Source: Candidatus Uhrbacteria bacterium (GTDB lineage: Bacteria > Patescibacteriota > Patescibacteriia > UBA9934). Taken from it: a stretch of DNA of 45,133 nucleotides. The DNA is taken from contig JABHCP010000008.1 in NCBI GenBank assembly GCA_018673485.1, positions 1 through 45,133 on the forward strand, in the 5' to 3' direction. The notes below the pieces were generated by a model that had not been told where the DNA came from, made no database searches, and saw only the letters and a program-made list of their open reading frames with translations. The translations under genes and the position numbers were made by a program. Shown in pieces: positions 24,933 to 33,205 of this stretch; the first letter of the stretch is position 1, and each line of letters opens with the position of its first letter.

Positions 24933-26603
24933 CTATTCAACTGCCCATTTGTGCTTTTTGGCAGATGCAAGCCAAGAATTCTTTTTAAGCTTCTTACTCT
25001 TGAGCATTTGCGAGAACAGCTCTCCGCTCATAAGTCCTGGAACCATCACGAATGTGGCACCGGCTTTATACAACTTTTTAGCGTCATCTACCGTTTTTGC
25101 CGTAACCACAACTGATGCTTTGGACTTTTTGAACTGTAAATATTCCATCATGTCTTTGTTGGCACTCACATCTGGGATTGTCGAAATAACGAGCTCGGCC
25201 TTTTCTGCTTGAATATAATTTAAGAAATCACGATTTGCCATGTCACCGTACATATGCGGGATCTGCTCCTGCTCTAGGTCATCGATCACAACAGGATCCA
25301 AGTCAATTACCAAGAAATCCTTCTTTGTGGCCTTAATCGATTCCAAGATAGATGTACCCATATCATGGCACCCAAATAATACAACTGGAGGCGTCGCCTT
25401 TCTCTTCTTATGATCCTTTTTATTTGGGACGTGTTCTAACCATCCAAACAAAGGCTCGATCTTTTCGTAAATCTCTTCATTATACTTAATGGCATACGAC
25501 GAGATTGTGATTGTAATCATCGCTACGATGGTTGCGATCGATAAAGCTTCCATACCAACCAAATCCGCGGCAATAGCGGCTGTGAGCAGGATAAACGAGA
25601 ATTCACTAACTTGCGCCATGGTTACACCTGAGAGGAATCCAGTACGCGGATGATAACCAAATACTCTAAGCACGAATATCACAATCAGTGGATTTCCGAT
25701 TAGAATGAACGCACTGATTGCAAGCGCGATTGGAAGCGATGACATGATCGTATCAATCGGCAACTGAGTTCCCAAAAATATGAAAAACAGAATTAGGAAA
25801 AAGTCACGCAAAGGACGGATTCGCGACTCAATCTCGCGTCTAAATCCTGTTCCAGCTAACGCAATACCAGCTAAAAGTGCCCCCGTCTCGATCCCGAATC
25901 CAAAGAATGTTAGTCCACTGGCAAGTGCAAAGCACCACGCAATGGCTATTAAAAATAATTGCTCACCAGAACGCGCCGCTGTTTTAAAGACATGTGGCAG
26001 AACATAACGTGCCATAAACCACAAAACGATCAGAACAACTAATAACTTCAAAAGTGAAATACCGACAATTACATATATACTTCCAGATCCCTGACTAAAT
26101 GCTCCAAGCCCCAACAAAATCAGCATGGCGATTAAATCCTGAACGATCAAAATACCAACGCTAATCCTTCCGTAGAATCTATCGATATCTTGCTTATCAG
26201 AAAGCAGCTTTACGATAATAATCGTACTCGAGAATGAAAAGGCAATTCCCATGAACAGCGCTTCCATAAAACCAAACCCAAGTAAATATGAAATTCCAAA
26301 ACCAGCAGCACTAGTAACTATCACTTGACCAAGCCCCGAGAAAACCGCAATTTTTCCAACATCTTTTATATTGCGCCAGTTCAAATGCAAACCAACTAAA
26401 AATAGTAGGAATGCAATTCCAATCTTCGCCAACACATCGAACACTTCTGACGACTCAGCAAAACCAAAAATAGCAGGACCGACCAACAGTCCAGTTACAA
26501 TATAAGCAATGATAAGTGGCTGTCTTAAAATTCTTGCTATAAAAGAAAGCAAGCCCGCAGTTACGATTACAATTGCTATTTCAAAAAATAATAGATCCTC
26601 CAT
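24933..26603 (-). CDS. Kef/CPA2-type cation:proton antiporter with TrkA-N domain
   Basis: 556 residues. The N-terminal 390 residues form about 12 membrane segments with the CPA2 signatures LLVGPAIFGF and FGIETGALLAGIALAGTG. The C-terminal Rossmann domain (PPVVLFGCHDMGTSILESI, then FLVIDLDP) matches TrkA-N/KTN nucleotide-binding domains that gate K+ or Na+ antiport; the GxGxxG loop is altered to GCHDMG. It ends in a Lys-rich tail. The start has no Shine-Dalgarno. It is likely to control potassium or pH at the inner membrane. Confidence 0.88.
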   Translation of the reverse strand: MEDLLFFEIAIVIVTAGLLSFIARILRQPLIIAYIVTGLLVGPAIFGFAESSEVFDVLAKIGIAFLLFLVGLHLNWRNIKDVGKIAVFSGLGQVIVTSAAGFGISYLLGFGFMEALFMGIAFSFSSTIIIVKLLSDKQDIDRFYGRISVGILIVQDLIAMLILLGLGAFSQGSGSIYVIVGISLLKLLVVLIVLWFMARYVLPHVFKTAARSGEQLFLIAIAWCFALASGLTFFGFGIETGALLAGIALAGTGFRREIESRIRPLRDFFLILFFIFLGTQLPIDTIMSSLPIALAISAFILIGNPLIVIFVLRVFGYHPRTGFLSGVTMAQVSEFSFILLTAAIAADLVGMEALSIATIVAMITITISSYAIKYNEEIYEKIEPLFGWLEHVPNKKDHKKRKATPPVVLFGCHDMGTSILESIKATKKDFLVIDLDPVVIDDLEQEQIPHMYGDMANRDFLNYIQAEKAELVISTIPDVSANKDMMEYLQFKKSKASVVVTAKTVDDAKKLYKAGATFVMVPGLMSGELFSQMLKSKKLKKNSWLASAKKHKWAVE

Positions 26604-26607
26604 AGTC

Positions 26608-26637
26608 TTGATTATTATATCATAAACTAGCTATACT
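26608..26637 (+). promoter_or_regulatory. promoter giving a very short leader
   Basis: TTGATT (26608-26613), 18-base spacer, TATACT (26632-26637). The expected start at about 26644 is 2 bases before the ATG, so the transcript is close to leaderless. Confidence 0.6.
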
Positions 26638-26645
26638 GTTCATAT

Positions 26646-27740
26646 ATGAAAATGCACAGACACGTCGTACTAACGTCCATAATTATAGTGATTTTACTCG
26701 CCGCCCTGGCCTTATTCTTTTTCTGGATTGAAGAGACAATTCCTCAGAATAATGAAGCTGAAAACACACCAGACGAAGTCGTCATTGATAATAGCCAGGA
26801 ACCAGAGGATCAGCTCTACCTAACAATCATGACCCACATGGAGCAAAGTTTCATGGACGACAAAGATGAGGATGTATTCTTGGAACACGTTGAGCAGTTG
26901 CGATATGCCATGGAACTAGCCCAAGAAGTTGGCGCTATCCTAAGCATTGAATCAGAAAAACCATTTGCCATTGCAAATAGAGCCTGGAGTGTACCTATCC
27001 TGCGTGAAATATTGGAACACGGTCATGGTGTGCAAACACATTGCGATCTAGGGTCACGCTATACCGGCGTTGATCTAACAGCCGAGGAATACTCAGAAGC
27101 GTTTAAAGAAAATAAAATACTTGTAGACGGATTGATCGGCGAAGAGAATAATATTGGCTGTTCGGGAGGTGCCGGAATAAATGACTGGGTAACAGCCGCA
27201 TCTCTGGCGGGATTTAAGTATTTGAATGGGATTGTAGCTGGACACTTACTTGCAATGGACTATGAAAACAGACCAGGTGAAAAATGGACCGATGATTATA
27301 TAAGTAACGAAGGGTGGCATGACAACTTACCTGAAGATCTTTACGAAAGCATCTATCCGATTCCCTTGGCAGATAGTAATGACCTGATCGCCGATGATGA
27401 CCCGGTGATTATTATAATGTCGGGAACTATTGGTCCACTATATTATCAATATGAAGATGGTGACCTGTGTATAAAAAATGGCAATTGCGAATTAACTTCT
27501 GAGGACATCGACACTGCTGTGAGCACTATTCTAGACATCGCTGAGCACTACGATTCAGAACGCGGAGTAGCTAAAATAACCATATACGTGCAGTCGGTGC
27601 TATATGATGAAGAAAATGAAATGGTCCTAAAATACTTCTTCTCCGAAATGGCAAAGCTTGAAGAACAAAACATCATACAATTCGGAACTCATAAAGAAAT
27701 CTACGAAGCATACATAGAACAAACTGGATTTGATTTGTAA
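26646..27740 (+). CDS. membrane-anchored deacetylase-like protein
   Basis: 364 residues with an N-terminal anchor (VVLTSIIIVILLAALALFFFW), then an acidic linker and a soluble domain outside the membrane. The motifs LTIMTHMEQSF and HGHGVQTHCD sit where polysaccharide deacetylase (NodB-like) or related beta/alpha barrels bind metal, and the final FGTHKEIYEAY is common to such barrels. The catalytic Asp set is not certain, so the enzyme class is tentative. It may modify cell-envelope sugars. Confidence 0.5.
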   Translation: MKMHRHVVLTSIIIVILLAALALFFFWIEETIPQNNEAENTPDEVVIDNSQEPEDQLYLTIMTHMEQSFMDDKDEDVFLEHVEQLRYAMELAQEVGAILSIESEKPFAIANRAWSVPILREILEHGHGVQTHCDLGSRYTGVDLTAEEYSEAFKENKILVDGLIGEENNIGCSGGAGINDWVTAASLAGFKYLNGIVAGHLLAMDYENRPGEKWTDDYISNEGWHDNLPEDLYESIYPIPLADSNDLIADDDPVIIIMSGTIGPLYYQYEDGDLCIKNGNCELTSEDIDTAVSTILDIAEHYDSERGVAKITIYVQSVLYDEENEMVLKYFFSEMAKLEEQNIIQFGTHKEIYEAYIEQTGFDL

Positions 27741-27786
27741 CCACGCCTCGCACAAACAAAAACTAATAGAATTAGCATATTTCATT

Positions 27787-27816
27787 CAAGGTTGAACCTT
27801 TAAAGGTTCAACCTTG
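27787..27816. repeat. 30-bp perfect palindrome, centre TTTAAA
   Basis: Arms of 15 bases (AAGGTTGAACCTTT) without mismatch, 46 bases after the 26646 gene. It differs in centre from the CGATCG group and may be a terminator. Confidence 0.85.
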
Positions 27817-27882
27817 TGCTTATAAGCCATATTCTAGCACTCGGTGTTCTAATGCTATCAAATGACCTCGAGGGATCATTGC

Positions 27883-27910
27883 TTGATATTTTTCTTTAAT
27901 ATGATATAGT
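27883..27910 (+). promoter_or_regulatory. promoter of tRNA-Glu
   Basis: TTGATA (27883-27888), 16-base spacer, TATAGT (27905-27910), 15 bases before the tRNA. Confidence 0.65.
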
Positions 27911-27925
27911 TTTCGCGCTAGATAA

Positions 27926-28000
27926 GGCCCCATCGTCTAGCGGCTAGGACGCTGGCCTCTCACGCCGGAAACCGGGGTTCGATTCCCCGTGGGGTCACCA
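27926..28000 (+). tRNA. tRNA-Glu (anticodon CTC)
   Basis: 75 bases with acceptor GGCCCCA/TGGGGTC (one G-U), discriminator A, encoded CCA, anticodon stem CTGGC/GCCGG with loop CTCTCAC, and T-loop TTCGATT. Its last 17 bases recur at 28171-28187. Confidence 0.95.
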
Positions 28001-28028
28001 CAAAAACCACTCGAATGAGTGGTTTTTG
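28001..28028 (+). terminator. intrinsic terminator of tRNA-Glu
   Basis: CAAAAACCACTC and GAGTGGTTTTTG form a perfect 12-bp stem with loop GAAT. Confidence 0.8.
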
Positions 28029-28033
28029 TGTAA

Positions 28034-28187
28034 TCCACGAGGGAATCGAACAGGGGGATAGTAAGGGGGAGAATCCCCCTTATATTGCTGGGGGTGACAG
28101 TGAGGAGTCACTGACAAACGCCAGAGGGGTGGAAACCCCATGGAGAGGAATGTAATGACGATGTGAGACATCTCCGTGGGGTCACCA
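28034..28187 (+). other. structured non-coding segment flanked by a tRNA 3'-end duplication
   Basis: This stretch holds no convincing ORF. It starts with an inverted partial copy of the tRNA T-arm (CCACGAGGGAATCGAAC), contains hairpins AAGGGGGA/TCCCCCTT, GTGAC/GTCAC, GGGG/CCCC and CCCCATGGAGA/TCTCCGTGGGG, and ends with a 16-of-17-base copy of the tRNA-Glu 3' end including CCA. It may be a small integrated element, or an RNA processed by tRNA enzymes. I could not match it to tmRNA, RNase P or SRP RNA. Confidence 0.45.
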
Positions 28188-28222
28188 TAAAATCCTTCAG
28201 CCTTATGATAAGGGATTTTATG
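28186..28222 (+). terminator. hairpin after the tRNA-end duplication
   Basis: CATAAAATCC and GGATTTTATG form a 10-bp stem with a 17-base loop. Confidence 0.45.
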
Positions 28223-28274
28223 ATACTACTGAGAATGAGGACATAATTTCAGCCTCAGGGTTTCGTGCTTTATG

Positions 28275-28314
28275 TTATTACACATCTGAGTCGATCGACT
28301 CAGATGTGTAATAA
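28275..28314. repeat. 40-bp perfect palindrome, arm type A copy
   Basis: Identical over 40 bases to the core of 20044-20089, centre GTCGATCGAC. It stands one base from the type C palindrome that follows. Confidence 0.9.
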
Positions 28315-28315
28315 A

Positions 28316-28355
28316 TATTTTCATTCCATGTTCGATCGAACATGGAATGAAAATA
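28316..28355. repeat. 40-bp perfect palindrome, arm type C copy
   Basis: The same palindrome as 20238-20273, extended by 2 bases at each end. It lies 50 bases past the uppP stop on the minus strand. Confidence 0.9.
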
Positions 28356-28404
28356 AAATCAAAACCCTGCGGTTTTTAACACACAGGGTTCAAACATCAA
28401 TTTC

Positions 28405-29193
28405 TTATAAAAATACCAAAAGTAGGACTCCTAGAATAATTCTATACACTGCAAATCCGAAAAATGATCCTTTTTCTAAAAACTTAAGTAAAACTTTAAT
28501 TGCTACTATTCCGGATAAAAGGGCTGCGATACAACCGATGATCAATGCGCTTACCTCGATATCTAACCCAGTCTCAATCGCATCGAACATTGTTAATACT
28601 CCTGCGCCCAAAATTGCAGGGATGGAAAGCAAAAATGAGAACCTTGCTGCTCGTACTCGATCAACTTTAGCAAACAATCCAGCCGTCATTGTAATTCCTG
28701 CACGGGACGTTCCGGGAATCAAAGCAATCGCTTGCGCGCACCCGATAAAGATTGCTTGCAACCAACGTATATTCTGCACTTTTTTTACAAGACCCTTTTT
28801 CTTTTTCAAATAAACATCGGCCGCGTAAAGCACGATACCCCAAAAAATAAGTGAATACCCTACGATCTGTGTTGTCCTTAAAGCATCCAATAAGTCCCCT
28901 CTCAACCAAAGTCCAAATATTACAGCTGGAATAGTCGCGACAACAATCTTGAGTCCAACTGAATTTAACCACTTCTTCGAGAAAAACTCACGAATAATAT
29001 CTAATATCTCACCTCTTAACACCCATACTACCGCCACGAGAGTCGCGATATGAACAGCAACGTCAAAGCTTAAACTATCAACTTGGATACCAAAAAGCTC
29101 GCGCACCACGATAAGATGCCCTGAGCTTGAAACTGGAAGAAATTCAGTGATACCTTGAACCACACCAGCAATAATAGCCTGAAAAAACGTCAT
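28405..29193 (-). CDS. uppP: undecaprenyl-diphosphatase
   Basis: 262 residues, polytopic, with the BacA/UppP signatures TEFLPVSSSGHL near the N-terminus and ALIPGTSRAGITM in the middle. It recycles the lipid carrier for peptidoglycan and other envelope polymers by removing a phosphate on the outer face. AAGGAGG precedes the start, provided by the 3' end of the upstream ATPase gene, which stops one base before. The two genes are therefore likely cotranscribed. Confidence 0.95.
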   Translation of the reverse strand: MTFFQAIIAGVVQGITEFLPVSSSGHLIVVRELFGIQVDSLSFDVAVHIATLVAVVWVLRGEILDIIREFFSKKWLNSVGLKIVVATIPAVIFGLWLRGDLLDALRTTQIVGYSLIFWGIVLYAADVYLKKKKGLVKKVQNIRWLQAIFIGCAQAIALIPGTSRAGITMTAGLFAKVDRVRAARFSFLLSIPAILGAGVLTMFDAIETGLDIEVSALIIGCIAALLSGIVAIKVLLKFLEKGSFFGFAVYRIILGVLLLVFL

Positions 29194-29194
29194 A

Positions 29195-31516
29195 CTATTC
29201 CTCCTTGAATGTTACACGCTCATTTGGTAAAACCGCCTGTGGACTATTATCTTTCTTTGTATCTGGCGATGCGCTAGGCGTGCTCGGTGCGCTTAATCGT
29301 TGATCACTTCGATCCGAGCTCTGGCTAGACTGTCTTTGAGGCTCTGAACTTCTTGATCTGTCTGACGACTTTTTACTCCGATTCCTACGCCGTCGATTAC
29401 GCTTTTTTGGTTCTGATGAATCAGATGATCCACTATTTGATCTTTGATTGTCTCGCGGCCTATCAGGTTTCTTTTCAGAGCTTTGTGCCTTTTCCTCGAC
29501 CTTAGGCTCATCAGGCTTCTTATCGGCAAATTTTTCAACTTTATCCCCATCTCGACGTTTAGGAGAGATCTTCTGATTCTCTTCATCGTTCTTGGGCTCT
29601 GAAGTATCAGGCTTGACCTCTGTCTTCTGCTCGACTTTCGTTTTCTCAACTGCGCTTGGAACCTTAATCTGACTCTTGATATCTGTCTTCTGCTCGACTT
29701 TAACCTCGTCAACCGCCTTCCCCTCGACTGCGCTCGGGACCTTCGGCTGACGCCTAGGTTCTGACTTCTGCCCAACCATTTCACGCGCCTGCACTTCTGG
29801 CTTCTCTCTCTTTGGCTCAGGCCTTCTTTCTTTTTTTTCTTTAATTTTATCGTCTGACAAAGCACTTAGACCAACAGACTTACCCGTATCTTTTTGAATC
29901 ACTTCCCCATCATCAACCTTTGGTGGTGTCGCAACAACTCTTTTCGTTTCTTCTCTACGCCCTCGCTGCTCTCCACCTCTTTTTTTCCCGCTCTTTCTTT
30001 CCTCCATTATAATTGGATGGCAGTCTTCACAATAAATAGGTCGCGACCGATCAAGCTCAACTGGCAATGGGAAAGCCTTAGAGCAACGCGTACAAGTGTA
30101 CTCGTGTGAAAAACGCGCCTTCTTTGCATCCTTCTTTCCCTGCTTAGCCTTTTCATACTCCTGCTCAATATCAACATCTTTACCAAATCCACTCCACACC
30201 TCAACTTTTTCTTCAATTTTTTCCTTCTCACCAGAATAACGCTCACGTGACTGCTCGATAACCTTTTGTTCAGATCCAGTTCTTACTGCAATAGGCGGCA
30301 AGGTAAGTGCCGAAAATGGCTGAGATGTAACTCCATCAATCATCAATTTAAGATAAATTGAGAATTTTGGAAGATTGATCATGTCGTTTGGTAGGAATCT
30401 TGGCATGAACTCCTCCTCCATAAATGCCGCATCAGGCCCACCAACTCTAAACGAAATCAATGTACCAACGTTACCAAATACTGCATCACGCACTTCTTCT
30501 GTAAGTTGCGCGATGTACTGATGAGCCATTACCAAGTTTAGGCGATACTTACGCGCCTCAGACAAAATAGATGCAAATGATTCCACAGCGAAATTCTGGA
30601 ACTCATCAACGAACATATAAAAATCTTGACGTTCTTCCTCTGGCATATCTACACGCTCCATCGCTGACATCTGTAACTTTGTAATTAACAGCCCACCCAA
30701 TAGTCTTGATGAGTCTTCTCCAATACGACCTTTGGAGAGGTTCACAAGTAAAATCTTTTGACCGTCCATGATCTCACGCATATTCATTGATGACTTTGCC
30801 TGCGCTACGATATTTCGAATAATGCTCGCTGAAAGGAACTGACCAACCTTGTTCTGAATCGGAGCTACTGCCTCTGATGCAAACTTAGACTGATAGCTCT
30901 CAAACTCCATCACCCAAAACTGCTTTACGATTGGATCTTTTACGTTTGATATTATTTCCTTTCTGTATTTATCGTCTGAAAGCATTCTGTTAATTCCCAA
31001 AAGAGTAGTATTTGGTGTATCCATCAACGCCAAAATTGTATTATTAAGAATATATTCCATTCGAGCAGACCAAACACCTTCCCACAGCTTTTTAAATACT
31101 GACATCATTCCTGCTGCAACCAAGTGCTTCATCTTTTCGTCAACAGATTCTAAAATATTAAATCCAATTGGATATTCAATATCAGCCGGATTAAAGTATA
31201 CAACATCGTTGATTCTCCAACTTGGAATGTAATCAAGTATTTTCTCAGCTGTGTCTCCATGAGGGTCGATGTAAGCACAACCATGCCCAGCATAAATATC
31301 TGAGAGAATCATGTTTTCAAGTAGGGTTGTTTTACCCATACCTGTTTTTCCAACAACGTAAACATGCCGACGACGATCGTCTGTTTTTATACCAAAAGTT
31401 TGCAACTTATTTCTAAAGTTGACTTTTCCAAAGTAGATTACATCATTTTCGTGATCATGCGGATATCGCATTGGCATAGGTATTGTTTTATCGCTTCGCT
31501 TGCTGAAATTGTTCAA
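29195..31516 (-). CDS. VirD4/TraG-like ATPase, split form, with zinc ribbon and disordered tail
   Basis: 773 residues. The first 400 match the ATPase half of the 10324 protein: VVGKTGMGKTT (Walker A), CAYIDPHGDTAEKIL, FYMFVDEFQNF (Walker B) and ARKYRLNLVMAHQYIAQL. A zinc ribbon (CTRCSKAFPLPVELDRS, then YCEDC) follows near residue 470. The last 250 residues are Lys/Glu/Ser/Pro-rich and disordered, with repeated KVPSAVE strings encoded by a dispersed repeat. The likely start is 31516, or an ATG a few codons inside (MPMRYPHDHE). The missing N-terminal module is the next gene upstream (31604). Confidence 0.8.
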   Translation of the reverse strand: MNNFSKRSDKTIPMPMRYPHDHENDVIYFGKVNFRNKLQTFGIKTDDRRRHVYVVGKTGMGKTTLLENMILSDIYAGHGCAYIDPHGDTAEKILDYIPSWRINDVVYFNPADIEYPIGFNILESVDEKMKHLVAAGMMSVFKKLWEGVWSARMEYILNNTILALMDTPNTTLLGINRMLSDDKYRKEIISNVKDPIVKQFWVMEFESYQSKFASEAVAPIQNKVGQFLSASIIRNIVAQAKSSMNMREIMDGQKILLVNLSKGRIGEDSSRLLGGLLITKLQMSAMERVDMPEEERQDFYMFVDEFQNFAVESFASILSEARKYRLNLVMAHQYIAQLTEEVRDAVFGNVGTLISFRVGGPDAAFMEEEFMPRFLPNDMINLPKFSIYLKLMIDGVTSQPFSALTLPPIAVRTGSEQKVIEQSRERYSGEKEKIEEKVEVWSGFGKDVDIEQEYEKAKQGKKDAKKARFSHEYTCTRCSKAFPLPVELDRSRPIYCEDCHPIIMEERKSGKKRGGEQRGRREETKRVVATPPKVDDGEVIQKDTGKSVGLSALSDDKIKEKKERRPEPKREKPEVQAREMVGQKSEPRRQPKVPSAVEGKAVDEVKVEQKTDIKSQIKVPSAVEKTKVEQKTEVKPDTSEPKNDEENQKISPKRRDGDKVEKFADKKPDEPKVEEKAQSSEKKPDRPRDNQRSNSGSSDSSEPKKRNRRRRNRSKKSSDRSRSSEPQRQSSQSSDRSDQRLSAPSTPSASPDTKKDNSPQAVLPNERVTFKEE

Positions 31517-31537
31517 TCACTCGTTTATCACTCGTTT

Positions 31538-31573
31538 GTTTAAAGTGTTTACTTCGATATAAACATTTTAAAC
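31538..31573. repeat. imperfect palindrome GTTTAAAGTGTTTA type
   Basis: A 36-base dyad with three mismatches between the two halves of the split ATPase system. The same palindrome family occurs at 38193-38230. Confidence 0.7.
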
Positions 31574-31603
31574 GTCTTCAACATTTAAACCCTCACTTAA
31601 ACT

Positions 31604-33205
31604 TCAAACAGGAATATTGCCCGGTGTTCCACTATCTGACACCTCGACGTCGGAAATATCTAGCCCAGGAGGTAGTGGTGCTGGCATTCCAGCTTGGAAC
31701 GTTGGTTGATCAGGGGCAAGAACCTTATCTACTTCCGATTCTGTAACAGGCTCTGGAACAGTGATTTGCTCAGTTACCGCTCTAGGCTCTCCAGTTGGCG
31801 CAGTTGGTGTTGGAGACTCGGGTACAAATTCCTCGACTGGCTCGATCATCACAGGCAATGACCCTGCAACATCTGACGATGCTCGTTCAATGTTTGGTAA
31901 AATTGAATTCTCATCAAGCGCAAATCCAAGTTCTTGTGGAGCCTCAGCCATACGTGCGCCAAGTGAAGTAAGTACAGGCGTGCGAGCATCAGCTGGTGGA
32001 AAGTGCCACAAAGTCGCTAGTTCGGATGAAGAAAGAATGTAAGGCGTTGTACCGCCTGTAATCAATCTATTCTTGTACCTCGAGACAATCTTACGTTGCT
32101 TGCCTGGCATCTGCCATTCCTGCCAAAAATAGTCATCCTTAGTTGTGACGTTCCCTGTCAAGCTAAATTTATTCATTCCTGAGTCATACTGCGCGAACAT
32201 CCCCTTGGTCATTGATGCAATTGTACCTTTACGGAAAACCTCTTTTTTAGCACAATAAACCATTCGGATCTTTGAAGTCCAACCAATTTCTTTTGATTTT
32301 TCATTCACCGCTTTCAATGTGTCTTGCTCGCTCGGAGTCATCTTCCACATTCTAAAGTCATCTCCTGCGCTTTCAGCGTCAGCACCAATCTCTACACCAG
32401 TAATCTGTGAGAGTACACCCCCAGGTATCCAACCAACAGAGCTCTCTATTAGCCCCTTCTTTTTCTTCTCTTCAATTCCATACATCTTGCGCATCCACTT
32501 AAGTGATTCCTTGCGCCAATCCTGGCTATCAGGGCCAATAATCAATAACTGAATCCAATAATGCTCACCCGGGCGCATTTTACCCATCATCTCGAGCATT
32601 GGCAGAATTGGATCTTTAAATCTAAGGTCCTTCTCTCCAACATGCTCAAAATCTTCATAACGCCTAACCGGAAACATTGCGTCTTTTGATAAACTCAACT
32701 CAGTTCCAAAGCAATCATATTCCTCGTTTGGAAAATCATTTGGGATCAAATCAACGTAATCCTTAACTTCTACAATTTGTGCCTCTGGATACTGAGCGTA
32801 AAGCGACGCCTCGACAAGATCACGGTATTTTTTTACACAACGAATGTAGTACTGAATCTGACCTCCATTACTTACAATTTCGAAAGTGAAGTATGCCTGA
32901 AACTTTCCCCAAAACCATTTTTCTTTCCAGGTAATCGCTGACTTGCTTCCAGAAAGGTTGTTGAAAAAATTCATCATTCCTTTTGGGGTTTGCACTGCAT
33001 CTTGTGGAATTGTAACCGCAAGCAAGTCCCACTCAAGCTTTGCCCAATACTGACCTTGCTTAGCGTCAAGCCAAAGTTCAATAAACCCCCAAACTAGAAC
33101 TGCGAAAATTGGGAACCAAGCAAAATATTTCAAAATATCAACACCGAGCTGATCCGCCGGAGTTGTTGCAAGGTAATTTAGAAACCAATCGTAAATACCT
33201 CCCAT
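31604..33205 (-). CDS. membrane partner of the split VirD4-like ATPase
   Basis: 533 residues with one N-terminal membrane segment (YFAWFPIFAVLVWGFIELW) and a soluble region. Residues around YILSSSELATLWHFPPADARTP align with IILNTEELAGLWHLPIPTTETP just before Walker A in the fused protein at 10324, and WKEKWFWGKFQAYFTFEIVSN parallels its earlier region. The final 110 residues are Pro/Glu/Thr-rich. It supplies the N-terminal half for the ATPase encoded downstream. It has no known enzyme motif. Confidence 0.7.
   Translation of the reverse strand: MGGIYDWFLNYLATTPADQLGVDILKYFAWFPIFAVLVWGFIELWLDAKQGQYWAKLEWDLLAVTIPQDAVQTPKGMMNFFNNLSGSKSAITWKEKWFWGKFQAYFTFEIVSNGGQIQYYIRCVKKYRDLVEASLYAQYPEAQIVEVKDYVDLIPNDFPNEEYDCFGTELSLSKDAMFPVRRYEDFEHVGEKDLRFKDPILPMLEMMGKMRPGEHYWIQLLIIGPDSQDWRKESLKWMRKMYGIEEKKKKGLIESSVGWIPGGVLSQITGVEIGADAESAGDDFRMWKMTPSEQDTLKAVNEKSKEIGWTSKIRMVYCAKKEVFRKGTIASMTKGMFAQYDSGMNKFSLTGNVTTKDDYFWQEWQMPGKQRKIVSRYKNRLITGGTTPYILSSSELATLWHFPPADARTPVLTSLGARMAEAPQELGFALDENSILPNIERASSDVAGSLPVMIEPVEEFVPESPTPTAPTGEPRAVTEQITVPEPVTESEVDKVLAPDQPTFQAGMPAPLPPGLDISDVEVSDSGTPGNIPV

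Noticed and set aside
28034-28187. tmRNA, RNase P RNA or SRP RNA
   Set aside because: I could not find the conserved cores of any of these RNAs, and the segment is too short for tmRNA or RNase P RNA.
20044-28355. CRISPR array from repeated palindromes
   Set aside because: Copies are far apart, few, and without regularly spaced spacers; no cas gene is present.
29293-29865. 190-codon minus-strand frame rich in Arg and Lys
   Set aside because: Lies in a shifted frame within the disordered tail of the split ATPase gene; low-complexity artefact.
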